Assembly: GCA_018136815.1 (NCBI GenBank)
Contig: CM030932.1
Coordinates: 7,951,628 to 8,015,627 of the forward strand
Direction: 5' to 3'
DNA length: 64,000 nt
From: Isochrysis galbana
Taxonomy: Eukaryota; Haptophyta; Isochrysidales; Isochrysidaceae
Shown one piece after another: positions 49,396 through 57,718 of the stretch. A program made the translations under genes and the position numbers. How positions within the stretch are numbered: position 1 is the first letter of the stretch; every line of letters starts with the position of its first letter. Below the pieces are notes generated by a model. That model was not told the origin of the DNA and ran no database searches. It saw only the letters and a list, made by a program, of their open reading frames with translations.

Positions 49396-52300
49396 CTACC
49401 CTCCCTGCTCGGATCGTCGGCGCGTGCCCGCCGTTACGCCGTTTATTGCGCCGTCGAGCACATGCTTGACCTTCCATCGTAGCAACTCGGCATGTGCCTC
49501 GTCCTTGGCACCAACGGCAGCGTGGAGCGCTTCCACGCGCGAGGCGATGAGCGCATGCTCAGCTTGAGCATCGCGCAGCCGCACCTTAAGCCGCAACTCG
49601 GCGTCTAGCACGTCGGCCGCATTGTCCGGGATGTTGGCCGCCACCTTCGGCGAGGGTGGCGGCACAATGCCCGTCGGGAATCGTACCGGCTCGTGCGCCT
49701 TGGCGATGCTCAGGTGCTCGGCGATCTCGTCGAGCAGCCGAACGTGTTCCGACTCGGCGTCGGCGCGCCGGCGCCCGATGCCTTCAGACGGGTCGGTCGC
49801 CTTGTCGCCCTTGATGGAGCGCGCCAGGTGCTCGGCGTTCTTGCTGCGCGTCTCTGGCACGTGGAAAGCCTGGTTGCGTGCCATTGTCGCGCCGATCGTC
49901 TCCGTCTCACGCGTGAGCTCACGCAGTAGGTCGTCGTACTGCCGGCGGTGCTCTCGCACCACGCGCTCCTCGCACGCGTGTAGCTCGTGTTGCGCCGTCC
50001 ACAACGCGTCGCGTAGCCCTTCAATCGCCACGAGCTGCGGCGCCTCGCTTGCAATGGCGTCAGCGCTCGAGGTCGCGCGCATCTCGGCTGACCGACGCGC
50101 TCGCATGCGCAGCTCATTCTCAAGGGCCTGCTTCTCGGCGAGAAGCACCGTCTCGGCACACCGCTCCGCCTTGGCTTCGAGCGCCCTGCGCTCCTCGTTG
50201 CGCTCGCGCAGCCCGCTCACGAGCCGGCGCAGCGCGAGCTTGGTCCGGTTGGCGAGCGGTACCTCGTGCGTGCCACCCGCATGTTGACGCATCGGCGCGG
50301 GCAGCGGCCAGTACACGGGCGTAAGTACGCTTGCGTCGGTGCCGCGGCCGGCGGCGGCGGATGAGGAGTGCCGCGCGGTCGACCGGCGGACGCGGCTGCG
50401 GTCGGGAGGGTGCGGGGGGCCGATTCCGGCGCGCTCCCTCCTCACGCTTGCAATCTGGTCGATGAGGACAAGGAGCAGCCGACGCTCGGCGAGCAGCGTG
50501 TGCAGGAGCGAGCGCGCGCCCGGTAGCGAGCTGGGCTCGAGTAGCGCGTTGGCGCCGTCGCGGCGCACGAGTAAGACAAACTGTGCGCCGCGTGCAAGGA
50601 CCTTCCTCGCTTCGGCTCGCTTCGTGGCGTCCACGCTACCGCCCGCATCGGTGCGCTTGGGCGAGCCCACAAGGTCGAGCATGGCTGGAAGGTCGAGCCA
50701 CGACCGCCACTCGATCTGGCGTGTCTGCGTTCCGAGCACACCGCGTAGGTACTCGCACTCGTCGGCCGTCGAGACGATGGTGGGCCACAGCTGCAGCACG
50801 GCATGCGCCGCTAGGCGCTCCTTGGAGTCCACCTGTAGATTGCGCTGCGCTGCGACGAGCCGCACAAACGAGGGCTCGATGGGGAGGCCCCTGATCGAGT
50901 CGAGGAGCGCGCCACCCTGAGACCGTCCACAGTCAAATGGCCCGTCCTGCGCGGCGCGACGCGCCTCGGTCAGCGCCTCGTGCAGGGTGGCCGCGCTCGG
51001 CTGCTCGCCATGGCTGCCAACGGCGAGCGGCCGTGTGGCGGCGTGTGCGGCGTGCTCTGCCCATGCGGCGGGAAGCCGCGGCGCCGGCATGCACCAGCGG
51101 TCGCACACGGCGAGAACCTGCGAGAGCACGACCGCCTCGATCTTGCCTCTGACGACGAGCCCCTGCTTGGGCACCGCCGCCAGCGCCTCAGCCACCAGGT
51201 GCTTGAGAAAGGCGTCGAGCTCACGGAAGAGGCTGACCGTTGCGTCGTCGACACAATTTTCGGGTGCTTGCGTGGCGTTGCCGACGGCAGCGGGCTGGCT
51301 GTGCGCGGCGCGGTAGCGCGCGGCATCCTCATACAGCCGTGCGCGCAGCCGCAGCGAGCAACGCCGCTCCTGCACGTGCGTTCCGAGCACACGCTCAACG
51401 ATAGCCGCCTTGAGCCGCAACACCTCCACCTCTACCTCGTACGCTTCGCGAAAGTCGGGCTCGTTGAGGTCGACGCGCACACGTTGGTGGTGCAAGTCAG
51501 CAAGCAGCTGGGCGAGGGCGGCCGCATCTTCTGGCTGGCGTGCGGCACCACGGAGCTGGCCAAGTGTCTGCAGCAACGGCTGCTTAGCCAGCTGGAAGCG
51601 GAGCTCAGCCTCTGTCAGCCGGCGGACAGCACAAATTGTCTGCGCAACGGCTGCCGGCGGATGGACACTGGCCAGGGAGGCCTTCTCTGCGGGCATCTCG
51701 AAGTAGGCGGTAAGGCGCATGAGCCGCGTCTGCATCTCGGCCAGGTCGTCTACCGCCGGTGAGTATAGCACGGGGAGTCCCGTTGAGTCGACCACCAAGA
51801 GCATGTGGGCCGCAGCGCCCGGCACCTCGGCGCTCGCGCCGTGCTCCACGTGCCGATGGACTTGAGCGCCGCTGCGCGTAGCGGGGAGCGCGTCGCGGAG
51901 GAGCGAGCGGCCGTAGTTGAAGCAGTAGAGCAACTGCAGTTGCAGGTGGCGCAGCCGCGTCGCCTCCAGAACGTAGTGCGCGGCGAGCTGCGACGCCAGC
52001 CGGCCGTCGACCGCGCCGATTTCGCGGCCCGCCTCGGCCGCCTCCTGCAGCAACACCGTTAGCGGTGCGCGCACGCTCATAGCCGCCTTGCGCATTAAGG
52101 TGAGGTTAATGCCTCCCGCCGCCTCGAGCGCGCTCAGCTTGGCCTCGAGCTCCTCGAGCTCGGGCGAGACTGAAGGGCGGAGTGGCGAGACCCAGTCGGC
52201 TGCCAGAGGCCGCGCGTACTCTGGTTCCCCCTCAAACTCTCCCTCGTCTGGCGCCTCCGCAAGGAGAGGCCCCGCCGCACGCCACACAGAGAGCTGCACG

Positions 52301-52542
52301 CGCTCGCATTTGGCCTGCGCCGCCAGCAGCAGCCCGGCGCCACTCCACACAGTTGGTGCAAGCCCAAAGTAGAGTGCAAGGCTCTCTAGATCGTGCGAGG
52401 GCAGCGGGGAAGGCGGAGGAGGGCGGAGGTTCGGAGGTGGGGGTAGCGCAAACGCGTGAGCGAGCCGCAGGCTGTGAGTGCTCACCATCCACGCGAGATC
52501 GTGACGCAGCCGCCGCCACCAAGAGAGGCCCTCCGGATCCAT
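49396..52542 (-). CDS. Large helical/coiled-coil protein, unknown function
   Basis: 1048 residues from the ATG at 52542 (MDPEGLSWWRRLRHDLAWMV). The frame extends to 52773, but that part crosses an 18-G homopolymer and is likely leader. A Trp/Arg helix opens the protein, then a Pro-rich linker. Long Leu/Ala/Glu/Arg-rich helices follow with coiled-coil heptads (LEELEAKLSALEAAGGINL; FREAYEVEVEVLRLKAAIVE; LRERNEERRALEAKAERCAE; VREHRRQYDDLLRELTRETE). Interspersed is a globular-looking segment AAHMLLVVDSTGLPVLYSPA, DDLAEMQTRLMRL. No TM. Codon usage is strongly GC-ending. Layout recalls large ciliary/cytoskeletal coiled-coil proteins of the CCDC162 type, but that is only an impression. Confidence 0.7.
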   Translation of the reverse strand: MDPEGLSWWRRLRHDLAWMVSTHSLRLAHAFALPPPPNLRPPPPSPLPSHDLESLALYFGLAPTVWSGAGLLLAAQAKCERVQLSVWRAAGPLLAEAPDEGEFEGEPEYARPLAADWVSPLRPSVSPELEELEAKLSALEAAGGINLTLMRKAAMSVRAPLTVLLQEAAEAGREIGAVDGRLASQLAAHYVLEATRLRHLQLQLLYCFNYGRSLLRDALPATRSGAQVHRHVEHGASAEVPGAAAHMLLVVDSTGLPVLYSPAVDDLAEMQTRLMRLTAYFEMPAEKASLASVHPPAAVAQTICAVRRLTEAELRFQLAKQPLLQTLGQLRGAARQPEDAAALAQLLADLHHQRVRVDLNEPDFREAYEVEVEVLRLKAAIVERVLGTHVQERRCSLRLRARLYEDAARYRAAHSQPAAVGNATQAPENCVDDATVSLFRELDAFLKHLVAEALAAVPKQGLVVRGKIEAVVLSQVLAVCDRWCMPAPRLPAAWAEHAAHAATRPLAVGSHGEQPSAATLHEALTEARRAAQDGPFDCGRSQGGALLDSIRGLPIEPSFVRLVAAQRNLQVDSKERLAAHAVLQLWPTIVSTADECEYLRGVLGTQTRQIEWRSWLDLPAMLDLVGSPKRTDAGGSVDATKRAEARKVLARGAQFVLLVRRDGANALLEPSSLPGARSLLHTLLAERRLLLVLIDQIASVRRERAGIGPPHPPDRSRVRRSTARHSSSAAAGRGTDASVLTPVYWPLPAPMRQHAGGTHEVPLANRTKLALRRLVSGLRERNEERRALEAKAERCAETVLLAEKQALENELRMRARRSAEMRATSSADAIASEAPQLVAIEGLRDALWTAQHELHACEERVVREHRRQYDDLLRELTRETETIGATMARNQAFHVPETRSKNAEHLARSIKGDKATDPSEGIGRRRADAESEHVRLLDEIAEHLSIAKAHEPVRFPTGIVPPPSPKVAANIPDNAADVLDAELRLKVRLRDAQAEHALIASRVEALHAAVGAKDEAHAELLRWKVKHVLDGAINGVTAGTRRRSEQGG

Positions 52543-52930
52543 TCGTGCGTGATGCGCGCGACCGGCACCAACTGCTGCAGGGGGGGGGGGGGGGGGGGCG
52601 GGTTCGACTTCTACCTCTCTCCCCTCTTCCCTCCTTATCCTCCTACCCGTCACTCTCTTCTCTCTCATCGCTGTCCCTTCTCTTCCTTCTCTCCGTTTTT
52701 TGTTACTTCTCCCGGTTATTGAACGCCGCCGTCCGCCGCTGCTTGTCGCCCCTTGTGTTTGGCTCCCACACAAGTGGGACTGTGAATGCCCAGTAGTAGA
52801 GATAGATCAGTGACATGGACAAGCGTTAGCGCAATTGCGCGACAGTGCGACGTGACCAACAGTGAGGAACGTTCCCACACTTGGGAATAGAACTGACTCA
52901 GTTACAACAAATCTCACTTAAGATTAAACA
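52543..52930. repeat. Leader of the coiled-coil gene and copia 3' LTR start
   Basis: 52580-52598 is an 18-19 G run. On the minus strand a purine tract GTGGGGGAG is followed by TGTTTAATCTTAAG at 52930, the classic polypurine-tract/LTR junction of copia elements. The LTR continues toward 52800 and its far end is not defined. Confidence 0.5.
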
Positions 52931-53522
52931 CTCCCCCACAGCGATGCCACATCGATGGATACACAAGTCAAGATATGTCATTGAGCAGGCTTGAACGATG
53001 GCGCAGGAATGTGGTTTTGTCCAGGCACTTCGTGAATATGTCAGCGGTCATCATTGATGTAGAGATCCAGTGTGGCGCTGAGATCCGATGGAGAAATTGT
53101 TCCCTAGCATACAGCAACCAGCGAGCATAATGACGAGTTCTAGCCGTGACACCGGGATTTTTGATTGAGTCGCGAGTTGCTGCGTTATCTGTGAATATGT
53201 GGATAGGGAGCTGCTGTCGATTATCGAGAAATTCAAACAGATGCAGAACGAACTGAAGATTTTTCGCACTTAGTGCATATACCGCGGTTTCGGCTTCAGC
53301 AGAAGACTGGGCGACAAGCTTGAGTTTCTTAGACTGTAGACTGGTATGAAATCGAGGCTCCCCCATACTTAATAACGTATCCGGCAAATGGCTTTGGCAG
53401 GGAACCCCATGATGAGTCAGCGTAGACCTCGATCATGGCCTTGGTCCCAACATACGTTAGCCCAAGATTCTTGGTTTGTTGAAGATAGCTAACTATGCCC
53501 AGCGCGACATCATAGTTTTGCG
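52931..53522 (-). pseudogene. Ty1/copia RNase H region, frameshifted
   Basis: Minus strand: YDVALGIVSYLQQTKNLGLT, IEVYADSSWGSLPKPFAGYV, then (after a frame change near 53335) KLKLVAQSSAEAETAVYALS, PIHIFTDNAATRDSIKNPGV, ARTRHYARWLLYAREQ, MTADIFTKCLDKTTF. This is the C-terminal copia RT/RNase H sequence, with D, E and D residues kept. The frame change and the RE-B insertion make it inactive. Confidence 0.9.
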
Positions 53523-53539
53523 GTGATGGGTCCTGCATA

Positions 53540-54465
53540 CAATCTATCTGAGCATTAGTACCACTACTCTCACTAGCCCGGTACTAACACGACAGCCCTC
53601 AGCGCACCTGCCCGTACACCTTGCGCGTGCTGTTGTCACAGATACATACTACTATGTACTATGCACCCCTCCACATCTCCCCCCTCGCATGCCCCCGGCT
53701 CCCATTCTAACTCCCCACAAGTTAAAATGGGGGAAAACCCATTGAGGCGGACCGGTCGACGCCGGCCGACTCTCCGGGAAAAAGCACCGGGGGGGGGGGA
53801 GGAACCTCTCGTCAAAAAAGAAGAACGGCCCTTACAGCTCTCGCCGCGAGCTGTCCTCGAGAAATAAAAGACTGCGCCTCGAGATACCTGCCACAGTGGT
53901 TCCCGTAGGCGTCTTGAGTCTCTCCCTCCTCATCTTCCTCCTGTCGCCAGCCGCCCCCCTCCGCCCATTTGCTAACGCAAATGGGTCTCGTTTCTCACCA
54001 CACTCCATCGGGGGGGGTGCAAATCCCCCCCTCTCCCTCGTTCCATTCTCTTCCGCCCCGGTCCCTGCGGCGCGTCGCCATGCGGCGCGCCATGACCTGC
54101 TCTCAGAGGTCCTTCAGGGGCGCCCAGAGGACCAGCAGGGGCAGCTCAGGGGGCAGTGGAGGCTGGGGCTCAGCCCCTGGCCCCCCCTGCCTCTCCCTCG
54201 CTCGCCTCGCTGGCCTTGGGTGCAGCCCTGAGGCCCCTGTCTGCCTGGCGACCAGGGATGGGGGGGGGAGTCAGCTCGAGGGCAGGCCCATGCTGGGCGT
54301 GGGAGTGCGAGTCTCGGCCCGCGCCCACTAGGGGTCTGGGCCAGAGTGTTGATTGCCCAGCCCGCAGGGGCTGGGGTTGAATGTACGGGCCCACCCCGGG
54401 GGGTGTCCGCGATGGAGAGAGGGGGGCGCGAGGCCCCCATTGACCCCCACTTATAAAAGTAGGTT
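53540..54465 (-). mobile_element. RE-B retroposon, complete copy (about 926 bp) inside copia
   Basis: Exact 17-bp duplication GTGATGGGTCCTGCATA at 53523-53539 and 54466-54482, which lies within the copia codons for MQDPS. Read on the minus strand it starts AACCTACTTTTATAAGTGGG, then a GGGGGCCTCGCGCCCCC hairpin, and ends GTACTAATGCTCAGATAGAT. The GGGTCTCGTTTCTCACCAC/GGTGCAAATCC segment on the other strand resembles a weak Pol III B box. Removing the element restores the reading order of the copia polymerase. Confidence 0.93.
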
Positions 54466-54482
54466 GTGATGGGTCCTGCATA

Positions 54483-54620
54483 AATTGGCATAGGAAGGAG
54501 ACATAGAATGAGACGTCTGGACGGGTGATTGTTACCCATAACAGCGATCCCACCAGTTGGAGGTACGATTTGGATCGCATGCGCGATCTATCAATGTCTG
54601 AAGTGGCACCAGTCATTTTG
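54483..54620 (-). pseudogene. Ty1/copia RT fragment upstream of RE-B
   Basis: MTGATSDIDRSRMRSKSYLQ, LVGSLLWVTITRPDVSFYVS, FLCQFMQDPS. This is the polymerase segment that continues as MQDPSPQNYDVAL beyond the RE-B insertion. Confidence 0.85.
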
Positions 54621-54843
54621 TGAAATTCATCAATCTTCGAAGAGCAAATGGGGCGATTAATAGTGGTAGTGACGGATCCGAGGTTACCGCTGCCTCAGAT
54701 GGGAACAGAAGGGACGGAAGGGAAGCGGCGAGAGGCGCGGCGGAAGTTGGGGGGTGGCCAATGATGGGCTGGACCACCTCCTCAACAGAGAAAGGCGGGA
54801 GGATGGGCTTGGGCGAGGGCGAGCGCGACGACGGAGCGGACAT
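54613..54843 (-). pseudogene. Repeated gag-like ORF, copy 3, joined to copia
   Basis: 76-residue frame beginning MSAPSSRSPSPKPILPPFSV and ending next to the copia RT fragment, as if an internal deletion fused gag start to polymerase. See 8160 and 23263 for the related starts. Confidence 0.45.
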
Positions 54844-54859
54844 AGCTGGGCGGATCGGG

Positions 54860-55999
54860 TTGGATAGGCTGAGGCTGGGGGATTGGTGAGGTTTGGTATT
54901 GAGGTAGTGTTGAGAACGAGGGACGAGAACGGGAACGAGAACGAGAACGAGAGCGACGAACGAAGAACCACAGACGACAGACGGCTAGGGGCCGATGGAC
55001 CGACGAGATGACACTACACTCACTTAACACTCGCCACACTAACGTATCCCTATCACGGAACGCACAGGAACCCGCTGACAGATCGAACAAGGAAGAGAAT
55101 GCCGACTTGAGAGCGACGGGGCGACGGACGATCCGACGGGGCGACAGTTACGCACAGGAATAAGGAGGGAATCTTTCGAACACCATTAATGAATTTGATG
55201 AAGACCGAAGTAAAATAGCGCCACGGTATAATCCAACGGCCAACACCTGAGGGGGAATCAGGGTCACGCAAGGGGGCGGTTCCTTGCACCGGCGATACCT
55301 GATCGCGCGACTTAGCCTAAAACGCGAGGAGCACGCAAGGAGGTAAGCCAGGTGAGGGGCAAGCTGGCGACAAAGGAGGCGACAAAGGAGGCGAGGGCAA
55401 CAAGGGCGAATGGACGAATGTAGGACCCTGCGACGGTGACTCGTGGCTAGACTGCAAGGAGGGAACATAGAAACGCAAACAACTTCTAAAACAAAAAGGT
55501 CGATCGCGGATGCGATAGGTAGGCCAGAATATCCACAAATTTTTGCCCAAATATCCATCCAAAATATCCAAGAAATATCCCAGCCACGGCCCCAAATATG
55601 CGAGGAAATATCCACACAACTATGGTTATAATACATGCACGGCTTACTTACGGTGGACGGTGGGTGGTGTTCCATCTTGAGATGGACTTTCCCGTCCCCT
55701 TTTAGACATCGCTGCGCGCATTGCGCAACGCGGCACGCCGCGAGCGGCTCGATCCTGCGCAAGGGAATGGAAGGTAGGGAAGTGGGTGGCGCCCAAGCGT
55801 GTGAGCAAGGGCAAGGGGCAAAGGAGCACTGACCGGTCTGTACCGGCTCGCTCGCTCGCTCCGTCGCACGCGCAAGCGCACGACAGACTGCCGACCTTTC
55901 AGTCGGCAGCCCTGAACGGCGCGCGCCGCGAACGGCGCAAGGGTGCCTGTGTGAGGAGTGGTTGGGCGACACGCGGGCAAGGGCAGGCAGCAGGCTCAC
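54860..55999. other. Upstream of the copia remnant; repeats but no gene
   Basis: GAACGA/GAGAAC microsatellite (54900-54960), AAATATCC-type near-repeats (55540-55612) and otherwise unremarkable sequence. A 283-residue minus-strand frame (55148-55999) exists but shows no protein-like conservation pattern. It may contain the copia 5' LTR, which I could not delimit. Confidence 0.35.
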
Positions 56000-56074
56000 C
56001 TCCTAGCATGCTGGCGGTTCTCGGCCCCCTCCTCCCGGTCGTCATCGCCTTGTCGCTCACGCTTGGGCTCGTGC

Positions 56075-56163
56075 CGGGTGGTTCCTCCCCCATGGTAAGG
56101 GAGGAGTGAAGAGAAGGGGGTCTCGTGCCCCCCCATGGGCGAACTAAGTATAAACTTAGTTGA
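56075..56163 (-). repeat. RE-A head fragment
   Basis: GTGGTTCCTCCCCCATGG, GGGGGTCTCGTGCCCCCCCA, TGGGCGAACTAAGTATAAAC, TTAGTTG. Head only. Confidence 0.75.
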
Positions 56164-56615
56164 CAGAGTCACTCATGAGGATGAGGATCTTATACGATTC
56201 CACGGGGCACGGTGCCGAGTGTGAACGACTGGCATACGTGCTCGACGGGGACACGGGAACGATCGCCCCATTTGAACACACGTTGCTTCACCCTACTTAT
56301 ATTAACACATCCATTGCCCCTAAGTATCGCACGAAGGACGAAGGAGTTGCCGCAAGGCGGGATTTAAGGGCGGGAGTGAAGAGTGAATGCTATATCCCCA
56401 ATGCTTCGTGCGCGATGGCGATGAGCGATATTGCAAGAAGTTTTTTTGTACGGGTGCCTAACCTATGGACTATTCACGAGGCACGTGCCTACATCCTACT
56501 CGCACAAAAATGCACCACTGCACCAATAAGATAAGAAACCAGGTGCAAGGTGGTATCTTTGTCATGGCCATGAGCACACGTCCGGTCGTCTCTACACAAC
56601 GACGAGCCCTAAAAA
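56164..56615. other. Intergenic, possible small ORF
   Basis: A 124-residue plus-strand frame (56160-56534) reads protein-like in places but begins in the repeat and has no recognised domain. Not supported as a gene. Confidence 0.25.
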
Positions 56616-57188
56616 TCAGCCTGCCTGGTCATCCCCCCAGAGCGCCCGCCCACCCAGCGGCCGCACCTCGACCTCGGTGGTGACCTTGCCGCTACCACTG
56701 GTGGTCGTGGTCTCAATCCGAAGCAGTAGCGTACCATCGGGCCGTCGAAGCACCCGGCGCCCAACATGGACCGAGTTCCCGTCTGGCGATGCAAAGGCAG
56801 AACCACTTGCGCGCACTTGCTGCATCAAAATCTCACTCTGGCGGCGCAGCTCGCGCTGCCACTGCTCACTGGAGCTTCCGCTGGACATAGTGCACATCCC
56901 TGAAAGCGCCACATACGCCTTGGAGGCGCGACGGAACGCTTTCTCTGCTTCCGCTCGATCCAGCTGCGGATTGCGGTCTGGGTGGTATTTGAGCGCTTCC
57001 TGACGATAGGCAGCTTTGACATCCTCCAGACTCGCCGAACGCGGAAGCCCCAGCACTGCATAAGGGCACTCAGTGCTTCTCGAGGTTAGTCCGCGGGCCG
57101 CGCCAAATCTTGAGCAGAGGGTCGCAGCCGTACGCATGGCAGGCTGTGCCGACAGGTGGACCCACCTGTTCCAGAGCGCGGCGTCCAC
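56616..57188 (-). CDS. J-domain protein, probably mitochondrial
   Basis: 190 residues. An in-frame ATG at 57137 (MRTAATLCSRFGAARGLTSR) gives a typical mitochondrial presequence and is the likelier start, leaving 173 residues. J domain: YAVLGLPRSASLEDVKAAYR, QEALKYHPDRNPQLDRAEAE, KAFRRASKAYVAL, with the HPD triad intact, so it should stimulate Hsp70 ATPase. After it a short helical linker (QWQRELRRQSEILMQQVRAS) and a beta-rich tail (VHVGRRVLRRPDGTLLLRIE, TTTTSGSGKVTTEVEVRP). No Gly/Phe or zinc-finger regions, so class C. Divergently oriented to the VPS13 gene. Confidence 0.88.
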   Translation of the reverse strand: MDAALWNRWVHLSAQPAMRTAATLCSRFGAARGLTSRSTECPYAVLGLPRSASLEDVKAAYRQEALKYHPDRNPQLDRAEAEKAFRRASKAYVALSGMCTMSSGSSSEQWQRELRRQSEILMQQVRASGSAFASPDGNSVHVGRRVLRRPDGTLLLRIETTTTSGSGKVTTEVEVRPLGGRALWGDDQAG

Positions 57189-57718
57189 TCGCTTGGGAGC
57201 CGAGACGCTGGTGTACTCGGCGCTTACGATTCACATAGGAATATAGTAAAAATAGATGCCCGCCGAGCGAGCGAGCGAAAAACAACGATGGCAGTAGGAG
57301 TAGCTACTAGTAGCTCTCTCTAGAGCTAGAAGTCTTTTTTAATCTTTTCTTCAGTCCGTTCACGTCATGTGAACATTATTTGCCTTCCCTAATGTCTGTG
57401 CTAGAGAGACAATCCACCAGAAGCTAATAGAGTAGTAGTAGCATATCTTTCTCTTCCTGCTCTCTCTCGTAGATAGTCATTCTCTCTCTCGCCCGCACAC
57501 TAGTAGAGTAGATAAGCTGGCACGGCCAATATTTCTCTCTCTCGACTACCTCCTAACACACAACTCTCCCCTCTCTTTTCCTGCTCCCTCCTTTTCTCCG
57601 TCTCTCCGTCGTCCTCTCTGCCCTCTCCAGTTCACCCCTCCCACACACACCCATCCCCCCCCCCCGGCCCCCGCCTCCCCCCCCAGCTTCCTCACTCATC
57701 CAGCCGCGACGTGGAGTG
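57189..57718. promoter_or_regulatory. Divergent intergenic region, J-protein / VPS13
   Basis: 530 bp between two genes transcribed away from each other. CTCTCT and CTAGTAGC microsatellites at 57310-57440 and 57470-57560, a C run at 57656-57665. Presumably a shared bidirectional promoter; no defined element seen. Confidence 0.4.

Noticed and set aside
49622-52372. Several plus-strand frames of 100-260 residues
   Set aside because: Shadows of the minus-strand coiled-coil gene, rich in Ser/Arg, as expected for the reverse of GC-ending codons.
55148-55999. 283-residue minus-strand frame
   Set aside because: No recognisable domain, contains repeat-derived Trp/Ile runs and no splice logic. Listed only as intergenic.
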